This document shows, in pieces, positions 22,964-33,049 of a stretch of DNA of 64,000 nt. Position numbers and translations under genes: made by a program. The stretch comes from PFL42 sp963789825 (GTDB lineage Bacteria > Chloroflexota > Anaerolineae > Anaerolineales > E44-bin32): contig CAWBME010000006.1 of assembly GCA_963789825.1 (NCBI GenBank), positions 1,054,001 through 1,118,000 of the forward strand, in the 5' to 3' direction. Each line of letters begins with the position of its first letter. The stretch's first letter is position 1. Under the pieces are notes generated by a model that did not search any database, had not been told where the DNA came from, and saw nothing but the letters and a program-made list of their open reading frames with translations.

Positions 22964-25545
22964 CTACTCGAACGGCGGCGGCTCCTGAGCGTAGACCACA
23001 TTCGTCACCAGCCACCTCGGCCCCTGCTCGCTTTCGACGAGCTCCAGCGCATAGGTGGCATCGAGCAGATACGGCCCACGCTGAGAGACGGCCTCGTCGC
23101 CCATCTCCGGCGACCATTCGCGCAAGCACGTAGAGCGTGTCCTGCCAGGTCTCGCGGGCGGTCACGACGGCGAGCGTCGGCGATTGCAGATCGAAGGAGC
23201 GGAAACCCACCCGCGCGCAACTGATGTCCGATGTATTGACCTGCGGCCGTCAGCCGGGCGATCTCCTGCCGAACAGCTTGCAGCGCAGGATCGTCCCCGA
23301 GTTGCGGCTCAGCCTCGCGATACCAGTAGGCCTCCGTGACGTTGTCCTGGAAGTCGGGAGACGGCTCGGCTGAGTTCGCCGAATTCAAGCTCATCGACCA
23401 GGAAACTCGACGTCCACTCCGGAACCGGCGGCGCACTGCCGTCGTCGAGCATCCCGCGCCACTTCTCGTCCGTCAGCCGATCGGCGATTGGCCACGGGAA
23501 CTCGTAGTAGGAGAACACCCCGCCCTTGGCGACCTGCAGGTAGGTGCTGCCATCCTGCTCGACGATCGGGACGACGACGTAGATCGGGTTGACGCGGCCG
23601 ACTGCCTCCTCCAGCACCGTCGCGAGGCGGATTGGGGTCGGTGGCGACATCGGCGATCACTGCCGCTTGCGGCTCTTCGTCCATGAAGCGGGGGGCGTAG
23701 GGATCCTCCATGTCCGAGTCGGCGGCGGCCATCGTCAGCTCCTCCAGCTGGCCTCCGTAGAAGCGGATCAGAGCGTACTCCTCCTCGGTCAGTGGCTCCC
23801 CGCGCAGCTCCTTCTCGGCGATCACCTGCAGCGAGAGAACCAGTGTCTGCAGCGAGTCGAGGCTGGTGGCATCCAGCTCGTTGAGCAAGCCGCGGCTCTC
23901 CATCCCCTCACGCGTCATGGCGGTCAGCGCCGCCAGTCGGGCGTAGAACTCGGGCACTGGCTCGACGTAGCCCTTGGGCGGCTCGGGGGGCGGTGGCGGC
24001 GGGCCTCCGCCCAACTCCGCGTACACCTGCTTGGCGTACAGGATGGTGTCGTGCTTGAGCTCCGCCCAGCTTCCGAGGACCGTATTCAGTTCCTTGTCCA
24101 GCCAGGCCTGAGAACGCATGAACTCCGGATACCCTTCACCGGGCACGACAATCAGAGGGTGGAAGGTGTAGAGCCAGGTGTTGTAGAGCGTTTCGGTCCA
24201 GTCGCTCACTCCCAGGCTCGACATCCAGGCCTGCATCTTCTGCATCTGTTCAGGATAGTTCTCGTAGGCCGTGTCGCCCAACTCCTCCAGATGCTCGTAG
24301 GCACGCGCAGACCCCATGGCGGCGAACAAATCGAGGCCCCTGGGCAATGTGCGCGCGTGCGTCTGCGTCCCGACATTGCGGTAGATCAGCTCCCGAAACA
24401 CGTAGGCGTCCGGGACAAAGCGCTGGCCCATGAAGCGCAGTCCCTTGGTGGTCTCCTCGATGTTGTCGGTATCCTGGATGACCAATCCCAGGATCTTCGG
24501 TGGCGGCAAGTTCGTTCGCCAGGTCGATGAATTCCTGCAACTTGGTCTCACTGACCAGGTCCGAGACGACCGCCTGCGGTCCGAACACGGTGGCCATCAC
24601 ATCCAGATACTGCTGCGCCGTCAGATCATCGGACCGGCCGACCATGAACGCCGTCGGCGCGTACAGGTCGAGCCAGACGTCCATCGCCGGGCGGCCATCC
24701 ACGCGGGCATCCTTCAGCGCCTGAACCAGCAGCAGCGCAGCCCGCGTCTCCTCCTTGCCGACCTCGGGGTCCTTGGCCTTGAGGCGGAAAGTCATGCGCC
24801 CGTACCACATCATGCTCTTGAAGTAGCACGTGAGCTCCTCGCTGAGCGTGTAGTGGCCGCGGGCGATGTACTGGGTGTAGTCCTCCCCATTCTCCAATCC
24901 CGGGAACAGCGGCGAGGGCAGGATCCCGTCTGCGGCTTCGATCAGCGCCAGCTCGGCGTCGACCAGCGCTCGCGCATCGTCGGGGATTGCCACCGCCGGG
25001 TCCATCAGACGGCTGGCCACCCCGACGAAGGCCATGCTGCGCAGCGCGGCTTGCTCCCAGGGTCCGCCTTTGAGCGCCTGGTACTGCGCATCGGTCTGGG
25101 CAAGCATAGCGGCGTTCAGATCGAGCAAGAGCGGGATGAAGGCCTCGGCCTCCGCCGTCCGCAGGACCTTGTCGAAGAGCAGATGGTACGTGTGCAGCAA
25201 TGAATCGCTGGTGATGAAGATCGGCTGGTTGTCGTAGCGTGCCTTCTCGTAGACGGTGTAGAACTCCTTCTCGGTGCCCGGAGCGACGACGAAGCCGTTC
25301 TGCGCCAGCCGCGACCGCAGGCCGTCCGACAGCAGGAAGGGGACGCGCACATTGCCCAGGTCCGAGGCGATTGGCTCATGGTTGACCGCCGGGACGACGT
25401 CGCTGGCAGGCGCATCGAAAGCGGCGAATGCCGGGACCTCCGACACCATGGCCGGCAGCGTCGGAGCAGGTGGGGGCTCGCAGGCGCCTCCGTCGGGGTG
25501 ACCGAGCGCGCCTGCACCACACGCAGTTGCCAGCAGCGACACCAC
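22964..25545 (-). CDS. DUF3160 lipoprotein with extra C-terminal domain (about five frameshifts)
   Basis: Secreted lipoprotein (LATAC lipobox near the start) with a full DUF3160 domain: FITSDSLLHTYHLLFDKVLR, a glycine/proline loop (ELGGGPPPPPPEPPKGYVEP) and the family's end motif PEWTSSFLV. Beyond it, in shifted frames, are another ~130 residues (DNVTEAYWYREAEPQLGDD ... ATYALELVESEQGPRW ... TNVVYAQEPPPFE), ending at a TAG at 22,964. By pattern this resembles an ARC6-IMS/NTF2-like alpha+beta domain; that reading is weak. Frame changes lie near 24,505, 23,645, 23,375, 23,215 and 23,125. The start may be the GTG at 25,545 or one about 30 bases further up if another indel lies there. DUF3160 has no known biochemical role. 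Confidence 0.75.
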
Positions 25546-25892
25546 GAAGGAGCGAAGCCAGGATCCCTTGTGAATTCACGCCTCAACCCTCCGCCGGCAG
25601 CGCCCTTCGCGCGCAGGCCAGCATGTGATCATTATCGCGCCGGAGCCGTGCACACCGGCGTGCTGTCCCCGCGCCCCGGCAGACCCGCCTCCCGCGCGCC
25701 TTGCGGGCTGCAGCACCCGATCGGACGATGCTCGGAATTCCTTGCGCTGGAAGTGAGTTCACCCAGAACCTTCCGGCGCGACAATGGAGACAGGAGTGAG
25801 CGGCCACGGCGCAGGCTGAGCGGCTCATTGGTTTGGCGGCTAGCCTGACCCACACAGTCGGGCGGCCTGCCCAGGCCGGAGGAGGAGGCACG

Positions 25893-26377
25893 ATGAAGAA
25901 CTTCCTGCTCACCGTCTTGGCCACGATCCTGGTTCCCGGCCTGGCCGTCGCCGCCGTGCCGTACTGGATCCTGCAAGTCACTCGGCCCGAGTCGGCGCCC
26001 AAGAGGGGGTGATGGGCGGAATCATGATTGCTTTGGCGCTCCTAGGAGGGGGCATGGTCGTCTGGGTGTCCGTCACCTTCGTCACGAAAGGCAGGGGGAC
26101 ACCGATACCCATCCAGCCTCCGCGAGCCTTCATTGCCGAAGGGCTCTACCGCTTCGTCCGAAACCCGATGTACCTCGGCGTGCTGTTGATCCTCTTCGCG
26201 GAGGCGATCTTCTTCCGCTCCGCATGGATCCTGCTGTATGCGGCCATGCTGTGGCTCGCCCTGCACTCCTTCGCCGTCCTGCTCGAGGAGCCGCAGTTGG
26301 AGCGGCGATTCGGGGACGCCTACCGCGACTACCGGGCGCATACCCCTCGCTGGCTCCCGCGGCGGCCGAAGCACTGA
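25893..26377 (+). CDS. Isoprenylcysteine carboxyl methyltransferase-like membrane protein (one frameshift)
   Basis: About 161 residues with an N-terminal membrane segment (MKNFLLTVLATILVPGLAVA), a second span (GGIMIALALLGGGMVVWVSV) and the ICMT/PEMT core EGLYRFVRNPMYLGVLLILF, followed by EEPQLERRFGDAYRDYRAHT, where ICMT-type enzymes bind SAM and the lipid substrate. The two halves are in different frames, joined at a G-run near 26,003, a typical homopolymer error. GGAGGAGG precedes the ATG at 25,893. Bacterial members methylate unknown small acceptors or lipids. It is a single gene with repeat copy 1 133 bases behind it. Confidence 0.8.
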
Positions 26378-26510
26378 TCTGGCACGGGCAGCGGCGATCG
26401 AACCCACAGTCGATTGACAAGCAGCCCCGCTAGGCCCCGGGCTGGGTTGCGGCCTCCAGGAGAATGACGATGACAACTCCAATCGAGCTTGCCCGAAACG
26501 CCCTGGGGTC

Positions 26511-26769
26511 TTGCTGAGAAACGTGCTTTCGACCTTGCCCCCTACCCCTCGCTCCACGGACGGCGCACGGGCACGCCATGAACCGTGGCGGAGAGGGGAA
26601 ACAAGATCTTGGGGGGTGGGGGGAGCCAAGCTCCCCACCCCCCACGAATATCCACCCCTTCCCCTGCGGGAACTCGTGTGAGCTCGCGGATGGCGGCTCA
26701 TGCAGGGGGAGGGGCCAGGGGAGAGGGTTGGACGATCACACGGTGTCTGTTCGGCAGCCTGCTAGACGA
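26511..26769 (+). repeat. Interspersed hairpin repeat (MITE-like), copy 1
   Basis: About 259 bases closely matching 28,027-28,270 in the same orientation. Shared landmarks: TTGCTGA(A)GAAACGTGCTTTCGACC-type start, CGCCATGAACCGTGGCGGAG, a G-rich/C-rich hairpin (about 26,611-26,643), AATATCCACC, GGCTCATGCAGGGGGAGG, AGAGGGTTGGAC(G/A)ATCACAC and the end CTGCTAGACGA. It lies between the ICMT-like gene and the thioesterase gene. It encodes no convincing protein. The weakly inverted ends suggest a non-autonomous mobile element. Confidence 0.8.
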
Positions 26770-27160
26770 ACAGCCCTTCAGCCGGCTGCTCGGCGCGAGG
26801 TTGACGTCGCGCTTGCAGCAGGCAGCGCTGAGGTGACCCTGCCGCTCACACCGGATCTTCAGTCAGCAGCATGGGTTCGTGCATGGGGGAGTTGTCAGCA
26901 CCATGGCCGACGAGGCGATCTCCTTCGCCGCGGGCTCGGTCCTCGGGGCATCCGTCTTGACGGCAGAGTACAAGATCAACTTCCTGCGTCCTGCGCGAGG
27001 CGAACGACTGGTTGCCCGCGGCCGGGTGGTCAGCCACACCCAGCGCCAGGCGGTCTGCACCGGTGAGGTCTGGGCCGTCTCAGACGCTGGCGAGACACTG
27101 TGCGCGATGGCCATGGGAACGGTCGTGACCCCTTCGAAGCCCGGGCCCGAGGCAGGATGA
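26747..27160 (+). CDS. PaaI-type hotdog thioesterase (two frameshifts, start unclear)
   Basis: About 130 residues of the 4HBT/PaaI family: LLDEQPFSRLLGARL, VTLPLTP, then the catalytic region HGGVVSTMADEAISFAAG and the strand pair LTAEYKINFLRPARGERLVA. The family hydrolyses acyl-CoA thioesters. The frame shifts near 26,825 and 26,868. No good start codon with a ribosome binding site is visible; the first in-frame codons come out of repeat copy 1 (its terminal CTGCTAGACGA reads LLDE), so the repeat sits directly on the 5' end of this gene. The listed start is approximate. The gene may be damaged by the insertion or may have recruited sequence from it. Confidence 0.65.
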
Positions 27161-27551
27161 CCGACCGAACCTGCTGGGGATGTGGTGCTGCTCGTCATCC
27201 CCACAGCCGCGAAGCGGTACTGCCGACCGTCGACCGTATCCGAACCGCGGCCGCGAAGCTCTTGCACAACGAACCGGCGCGCCGTGCGCCGAGGAAGGCA
27301 GTATTGGAGGGCTCGCCGAGCGACCGCTGCCAGGCGCATCCGGACTGGCATGCTGGCTCACCGGGCGGCGAGGCCACACCTGACGAAGACATGGCGCCGA
27401 CTGGATTGCGCGAGGATCTGCAAGGCGCGACCGGCGCGAGCGAAGGTCTCGCCAGGTGAAGACCCGCCGGCTTGCCGCCGGAGGATGGGCGTGCTCGAGA
27501 ACTGAAGGTTCCGGTCGACGGGACCGCCAATCCCGTGTTGAGGGGAGACAG
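27161..27551. other. Intergenic region
   Basis: About 390 bases between the thioesterase and SRPBCC genes. Short open frames cross it, but none shows a recognisable family, a ribosome binding site or conserved motifs. The last bases carry GAGGGGAGA, which serves the next gene. Confidence 0.4.
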
Positions 27552-28022
27552 ATGTCGATCACGACGACCATCAGGGCTTCGATCTTCATCGCCAGGCCGC
27601 CGGAGGCGGTGACCCGGGTGATCCTCGATCCGGAACTGGCGGTGCACTGGACAACCGATCTCGAGCGATTCGAAGTGGTCACGGGAAACGCAGGCGAGCC
27701 GGGTGCAGTGGCGCGCCTGCACTACCTCCAGAACGGCCGTCCGTATGTCATGCAGGACGAGTTGCTCGAAGTGGATCCCAACCGCCGCTACCGCTCGCGC
27801 GTTTCAGGCGAGGCGCTGACGGCAGAGATCGAGACGACGCTATCGGCTGAGGAGGGCGGCACGCGGGTCGCAATCCGCTGGACAGGCTCCGGTCGGCGCT
27901 TCCCGTTCAGGATCCTGCTTCCCTTGATGCGACGATCCATCGTCCGTCAGGCTGAGGTTGACCTCGCGAAGCTCAAGTCACTGGTCGAAGGCGGCGCCGC
28001 AGGCGACGTGGCGTCTTCCTAG
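27552..28022 (+). CDS. SRPBCC (START/Bet v 1-like) family protein
   Basis: An intact 156-residue protein. The pattern IFIARPPEAVTRVILDPELA at the N-terminus (pocket strand plus helix), then a row of beta strands (GAVARLHYLQNGRPYVMQDE, EIETTLSAEEGGTRVAIRW) and a long C-terminal helix (SIVRQAEVDLAKLKSLVE) is that of polyketide-cyclase-like SRPBCC proteins, which bind hydrophobic ligands in a deep pocket. No catalytic residue can be assigned. The ATG at 27,552 has GAGGGGAGA upstream. Repeat copy 2 begins five bases after its stop. Confidence 0.8.
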   Translation: MSITTTIRASIFIARPPEAVTRVILDPELAVHWTTDLERFEVVTGNAGEPGAVARLHYLQNGRPYVMQDELLEVDPNRRYRSRVSGEALTAEIETTLSAEEGGTRVAIRWTGSGRRFPFRILLPLMRRSIVRQAEVDLAKLKSLVEGGAAGDVASS

Positions 28023-28026
28023 GAGC

Positions 28027-28270
28027 TTGCTGAAGAACGTGCTTTCGACCTCACCCCCTGACCTTCTCCGCGGACGGCGAACGGGTACGCCATGAACCGT
28101 GGCGGAGAGGGGAACAAGATCTGGGGCGGGGGAGCTTGGCTCCCCCCCCCCAGGAATATCCACCCTTCCCCTGCGGGACTCGTGTCGTCGCGGATGTCGG
28201 CTCATGCAGGGGGAGGGCTAGAGGAGAGGGTTGGACAATCACACGGTGTTTTCAGCTGCCTGCTAGACGA
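28027..28270 (+). repeat. Interspersed hairpin repeat (MITE-like), copy 2
   Basis: About 244 bases matching 26,511-26,769 in the same orientation, including the central GGGGCGGGGGAGC / GCTCCCCCCCCCC hairpin (near 28,122-28,153) and the ends TTGCTGAAGAACGTG and TTTTCAGCTGCCTGCTAGAC. Read inward, the two ends share a GCTGAA.AAC-like start, consistent with imperfect terminal inverted repeats. It lies immediately behind the SRPBCC stop and may act as its terminator. Confidence 0.8.
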
Positions 28271-28606
28271 GGCGGACCTCGGAAAGGGACTCGGCAACGA
28301 GGTCTCACGCTCCAACCCTCGAGCGAATCGGATGGGCCGTCCGCTTGGGCTCAAACCCGGCGCTGGCAACCCTGCACCGGGGCTGCCGGGGGAGACGAGG
28401 ATTCCGCCGGTCGGGCAAGATCGTCTGCATCGGCGCGGATCACACCCGACGCCCGGCGCGCCTTCCGTTGGGACCCACACCCATGACGACGGGCAGCCCG
28501 GGTTCCCGCACACATGCGACGGCCGACCGTGCCACCCCCGGGGCCGGAGGTTCCGTTCTCAGCCACTCGGCCTTCGGGCTCAGGCAAGTCGCGGATCTGC
28601 GGTTTC
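28271..28606. other. Intergenic region
   Basis: About 340 bases between repeat copy 2 and the terminator of the corrinoid-protein gene. No conserved reading frame, RNA or promoter recognised. Confidence 0.4.
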
Positions 28607-28634
28607 GGCCCTTCGCTCTCTCGTGCGAAGGGCC
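28607..28634 (-). terminator. Hairpin after corrinoid-protein gene
   Basis: GGCCCTTCGC (28,607-28,616) pairs exactly with GCGAAGGGCC (28,625-28,634) across an eight-base loop. It begins 13 bases after the stop of the corrinoid-protein gene on the minus strand, the expected place for the end of the long minus-strand locus. It has no T-run. Confidence 0.65.
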
Positions 28635-28646
28635 TCCTCACCGGTC

Positions 28647-29327
28647 TCAGGTCGACTTCAGCAGCGACCGCGCCAATGCAGCTGCTCGGCTGGCGTCAGC
28701 GCCGTAGCCGTCGGCTCCGATCGAGCGGGCGAACTCATCCGTCAGCGGCGCGCCGCCCACGATGATCTTCACCTGATCGCGCAGGCCCACGTCCTCGATC
28801 GCCTCGATGGCGTACCGCATGTTGCCCATCGTCGTTGTCAACAACGCCGATAGACCGACCACCAGGGGCTGATGCATCCGAACGGCCTCGGCGAACTTGG
28901 CGGGAGGGACGTCGGTCCCGAGGTCGACGATCTCGTATCCAGCGCCCTGCAGCATCATCCCCACCAGATTCTTGCCGATGTCGTGCAGGTCTCCTTGGAC
29001 GGTTCCGATGACTACCTTCCCCACCGCCTCGACCCCCGCCTCGACCAGGCTTGGCCTGAGCAGGGACAGGCCGGCTTGCATGGCTCGCGCCGCTACAAGC
29101 ATCTCCGGAACGTAGATCTCCCCCTTCTCGAACTCCTCCCCCACCATCGTCATGGCCGCGATCAGGCCTTGCTCGAGGATCTCGCGCGGCGAAAGCCCGG
29201 CTGCGAGCGCGGCCTTGACCTCGCTCTCGACGGCGTTCGTTTGTCCTTCAACCACGGCGTCCTGGATTGCCTGCAATGCTTCGTCCACGGGCAATTCTCC
29301 CCAAACACAGTCTGCGGCAGAGGTCAC
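28647..29327 (-). CDS. Corrinoid (B12-binding) protein of methyltransferase type, MtbC/MttC-like
   Basis: A 226-residue two-domain corrinoid carrier. The N-terminal four-helix cap (residues 15-95, with GEEFEKGEIYVPEMLVAARA) precedes a Rossmann B12 domain with the base-off signature DLHDIGKN (113-120, H115 as lower cobalt ligand), S160 in GLSALLTTTM, and GGAP near 192. Such proteins shuttle methyl groups between a substrate-specific methyltransferase (MttB, MtaB or URO-D-type) and an acceptor. No MttB lies next to it; the closest URO-D-type protein is 12 kb upstream in the same transcriptional direction. It is the last gene of the minus-strand locus, 40 bases behind the transaldolase-like gene. 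Intact. Confidence 0.9.
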   Translation of the reverse strand: MTSAADCVWGELPVDEALQAIQDAVVEGQTNAVESEVKAALAAGLSPREILEQGLIAAMTMVGEEFEKGEIYVPEMLVAARAMQAGLSLLRPSLVEAGVEAVGKVVIGTVQGDLHDIGKNLVGMMLQGAGYEIVDLGTDVPPAKFAEAVRMHQPLVVGLSALLTTTMGNMRYAIEAIEDVGLRDQVKIIVGGAPLTDEFARSIGADGYGADASRAAALARSLLKST

Positions 29328-29367
29328 GGCCTCCCCAAGGCGAGCCTCGCCGCGGTTCAGTCGACAG

Positions 29368-30450
29368 CTACTTCGAGAGGCCCAGCGCCGCCCGCCGCTC
29401 CCCCGCCAGCTTCAGCACCCGCTCCCAACTCTTGATGAAGGAACTGCGGAACAGCTCTACCGGGCCAAACTCGTCAAACTCATCCACGCTCAATCCCCGG
29501 GCGGTGTAGCCCCGCCGGAAGTCCGGCAGCTTGGCATTGAGTTCGTCGATCACCTGCTTCGGGACCGGATTGAAGACGCGGTAGACGACGGGGGGATCCT
29601 CCTCAAGCAGCCGATCAGCCGTGCCGACCCAGTTGATCGTGACCACAAGATCCCCGCCGACCATTTCGGTGAAGTGGTGCAGCCCGCGAGCGCCGCCACC
29701 AATGAAGGTCACTTTGTACCCGCGCTCTTCGACAAGGCCATACACCTTGCGCGCCACCGCCAAACCCGCCTGCCACAGCAGGTCGGAGGCGATATCGATC
29801 CGATGCTCATCGGCGTACTGCTTCAGGAAGTCGTCATAGATGCCAGCAATGTGCGAGAGGTACATCCTGGGGTGTCGGCGCGCTTTCTCGCAGGTGCGCT
29901 TGTACAGCTCACACAACGCCGTGGCCTGCGCCACGGCGAAGATCTCGGTGGAGTTGACCGGGATGTTCAGCCGAATCAACCCTTCGATCGCCTTGAGCCC
30001 AGGACGGGTAACTGGGACCTTGATGCAGATGTTCTCCCCCAGCTCCCGATTCGCAAGGCCTTCTTCGAGGATCTGGTTCGGATCGTGCTCATGGATCGGG
30101 TCCCCCTGGATGCTGACGAACCCATGCTTGCCCCGGCTGCGTTCATACAGCGGGCGGAACTTCTCGGCGATCCCACGCACCAACTTGCGCTGCAAGATCG
30201 CCTGGGCTTCGCTGTCGGTGCGCGACTCGCGCACGGCCTCGTCCAGCAACGCCAATGCGTAGGGTCCCTCCGATGGATGGTCGACCATCTTCTGGCAGAA
30301 GGAAGGGTTGGTCGTGCAGCCCAGCACACCTGCTGCCAGTGCAAGGTCAGCCTCCTCTCGAGTCGGGTTATTGACCCAGAACTGCGTTGGCGTTTGCGCC
30401 GATACGCGATGGAAGTACGACTTGTGCTCCATGTGCTCCATGCCTCCCAT
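29368..30450 (-). CDS. Transaldolase-family protein
   Basis: A 360-residue class I aldolase-fold protein. It has TNPS (47-50, the substrate-phosphate/aldol strand), HGFVSIQGDPIH (109-120) and the Schiff-base lysine K144 in ICIKVPVTRPGLKA, followed by LNIPVNSTEIFAVAQA. It is longer than the short FSA/TalC enzymes (~220 residues) and differs from TalB, so it belongs to a divergent transaldolase-like group whose substrate may not be sedoheptulose 7-phosphate. With the split transketolase in the same locus it suggests pentose-phosphate or related carbon shuffling. Intact; several near-adjacent ATG codons make the exact start uncertain by up to six residues. Confidence 0.85.
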   Translation of the reverse strand: MGGMEHMEHKSYFHRVSAQTPTQFWVNNPTREEADLALAAGVLGCTTNPSFCQKMVDHPSEGPYALALLDEAVRESRTDSEAQAILQRKLVRGIAEKFRPLYERSRGKHGFVSIQGDPIHEHDPNQILEEGLANRELGENICIKVPVTRPGLKAIEGLIRLNIPVNSTEIFAVAQATALCELYKRTCEKARRHPRMYLSHIAGIYDDFLKQYADEHRIDIASDLLWQAGLAVARKVYGLVEERGYKVTFIGGGARGLHHFTEMVGGDLVVTINWVGTADRLLEEDPPVVYRVFNPVPKQVIDELNAKLPDFRRGYTARGLSVDEFDEFGPVELFRSSFIKSWERVLKLAGERRAALGLSK

Positions 30451-30613
30451 TCGAGTTCATCGTCTCGGTTACGCCGACCATCGATCCGGGCCGCCGCCTC
30501 CCCGGCGACGGAGACGGATCGATGTCGGCGTTCGTTGCTTGGCGTGCCGGGACTCCCTTCGCCGGGATTCTCGGCCTGCTGATACTTGGGGTGATGCCTG
30601 CCTTCGAACACGG

Positions 30614-31880
30614 TCACCCGCTCCCCGGACGCGCTGCACTGCCTGCCGAGAATGGGTCCACATTCTCAACCGGCCGGAGGGCTCCCTCCCCTTTCAGCCT
30701 CCGGCGATTCCCTGGACCCTCCCTGGCCCAGAGCACAACACCGATCGCAGCCCCGAGGGCACACAGCACGGCATTCGCCTGGAGGGCGGCAGTCAACCCA
30801 ATCCGGTCTGCAGCCAGCCCCGTGAGGAGGACTCCGATCCCACCCAGCGTGAACATCGAGCCCAGAATCATCCCGGAAGCCAGCCCACCGCGCCCGGGGA
30901 GGGCATTCTGCGCCATCGTCACCTGGAGGCTGTGGGGAGCGACATTCAGCAGCCCTGCCGTGACGATCAGCACAGGCAGCAGCGGGCCGGAGGCGACCGG
31001 CAGCAAGAAGAACGGCAGCACACTCAGCGCGGTCGCCCCGAGCATGATGGGGTAGCTTCCGATCCGATCGCCCAGGATACCACCTGCGATGCCGCCCACC
31101 GCCGCGCCCAACATGAAGAGCCCTGCCAGCCCACCGTAGGTTGTCGATGAGAAGCCCTGCTCCATCAGCAACTTCGGCAGGAAGGCCTGCGTCGACGCCT
31201 GGACCCAGAAGCGGAGAATGGCCATGAGCAGGATCAGGACGAATTCCATTCGCAGAATGCTGGTGAGAGCGTCTCGCAGGGAATCCTTGCGCTGCTCGGT
31301 GGGAACGGACGCCGACAACTCTGGCCCACGTCGGGCCAGGAGCGCGAGCATGGCGGCTGGCAGGCACAAGGCAGCCAACAAGAGGATCCCGGCGGGTCCA
31401 GCCCGATCGATCAGCGCGCCCTCCAGCCGCCGGCCCGAAGGCGCTGCCGACCTGCCCAAACAGGAAGAAGAGCGCCGCTCCCGTCGCCGCCTTCCCTGCC
31501 AGATTGCGCCGGCCGATGTCCGCCGCGTCCATCGTTCCAGCCGGGTGGAAGGCGCCGGATCCAAGTCCGGCCATCAGCAGGAAGAATAGGGCAGTCTCGC
31601 CCGGAGCCTGGCTGACCAAACCGAAGAAGACGCCCATCCACAACAATCCGCCGACGGATAGCCACTTGCCTCCAAACCGGTCGGATGCCGCACCGAAGAT
31701 CGGCTGGAAGAGCGCCCCGGCCAGACCGTAGATCGTTGCCAGCAGCCCAACCGCCGCATTGGTCAAACCGAACGGGACGCTGAACACGGCCAACAGGACG
31801 GCGGGTAGACCATTCAAGGCGTCGACCACAAAGTGGCCGACGCTGACGGCCAGAAACGGCAGGTTCTTCAGAAGCCGCAT
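30614..31880 (-). CDS. MFS transporter, fosmidomycin-resistance-like (one frameshift)
   Basis: About 422 residues, 12 predicted membrane helices. It starts MRLLKNLPFLAVSVGHFVVD and has FQPIFGAASDRFGGKWL after helix 2 and FHPAGTMDAADI after helix 3; the latter matches the Fsr-type MFS pattern. The frame shifts near 31,430, after which helices such as LMAILRFWVQASTQAFLPKL and IVTAGLLNVAPHSLQVTMAQ continue. The substrate is unknown; in this locus it may export or import a sugar-derived compound. It lies 163 bases before the transaldolase-like gene on the same strand. Confidence 0.83.
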
Positions 31881-32199
31881 GATCCGCTGTTGTCCCTTGC
31901 CTCAGCATCGACCCCGAATGCCCTGCCTCGCCAGCCCTGCAATGCCATCCCGGTGGGCGCCGGGAAACTCCTCGCTGCGAATCTCCATTCTCGCCCGCGA
32001 GTTCGTCATACCCGTGCACTCCCTCGCAACCTTCCGGCTCACCGATAGCCTTTGCCTCCCGATCCTTCTGCCTGACTGATCGAGCCAAACATGCGTTGGC
32101 ACTGTGCGCCAGATGGATCTGCTGCTCTCCTCGCTTTCAGGCGTTGCCCTCGACCGCGCGGTCTCAACTCCCCCGACCGCGCTGGGAGGACCGGCCCGG

Positions 32200-32992
32200 C
32201 TAGCGCATGATGGACCCACCATTGACGTGGATCGCCTGTCCGGTGATGTAGGCTGCGTCGTCGGAAGCGAGGAACGCAACCAGCCCAGCCACATCCTCGG
32301 GCAGTCCGGCGTCGCCCGAGCGGTATCCGGCTCACCACTTCGCGGTAGAACTCGCCGGGCGGGAGCCCTCCGAGACGCTGTCCCCATTCGCGCTCGTTGT
32401 AACTCCACATCTCCGTTTCGATGACACCCGGACAGTAGGCGTTGACCGTGATCCCGTGCGGCGCCAGCTCGAGCGCCAGGCTCTGGGTGACCGCGACCAC
32501 GCCCGCCTTGCTGGCTGCATAGTGGGGCGTGAACGGACGCGCTTGGATCGCCTGCCCCGAAGCGGCGTTGATGATCCGGCCTTGCTTGCGCGGGATCATG
32601 CGCTTCGCCGCAGCTTGACAGCACAGGAAGACGCCCTTGCAGTTGACATCCAGGACTCTGTCCCACTCTTCTTCCGCTAGCTCAGCCAGCCTGGAAATCC
32701 TGATCATGCCGGCATTGTGAACGGAGACATCCAACTGACCGAATTCCCGGTCGGCTGCTTCAAAGGCGTGTTCGACTTGAGAGCTGTCGGCAACGTCAAA
32801 GACCAGATCCAGCGCCTTCGCTCCCAGTTCACGCGCGGCCCGCGCCACGGATGCCACCCGGTCCTCATCGGCGCACAGCACGAGATCCGCACCCTCACCG
32901 GCGAAGCGCAGCGCAATCGCCTCCCCAATGCCTCGACTGGCCCCGGTGATCAGCACCACCTTGCGGTTGAAACGCCCTTCTCCAGGCTTCAC
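32200..32992 (-). CDS. SDR-family oxidoreductase, glucose-dehydrogenase/FabG-like (one frameshift)
   Basis: About 264 residues after repair. It has the NAD(P) motif TGASRGIG, the NAG motif (HNAG), the catalytic Ser in INAASGQ and YAASK, then ITVNAYCPGVIETEMW. The frame changes near 32,330; in the new frame the classic SDR end follows (ITGQAIHVNGGSIMR) with a stop at 32,200. I prefer the GTG at 32,992 to the ATG at 33,046 because the residues before it are not SDR-like. D42-region residues (CADEDR after the second strand) suggest NAD preference. In a sugar locus it probably oxidises a polyol or aldose. Confidence 0.85.
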
Positions 32993-33049
32993 TCCGCACC
33001 GCCCCAAGCCCGCAGACTCCCCAATGCGGCGGGACCGGGCAGGCATCCA

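Noticed and set aside
26511..28270. CRISPR-like or riboswitch interpretation of the two repeats
   Set aside because: Only two long copies 1.5 kb apart, with no spacer-repeat periodicity and no conserved aptamer core.
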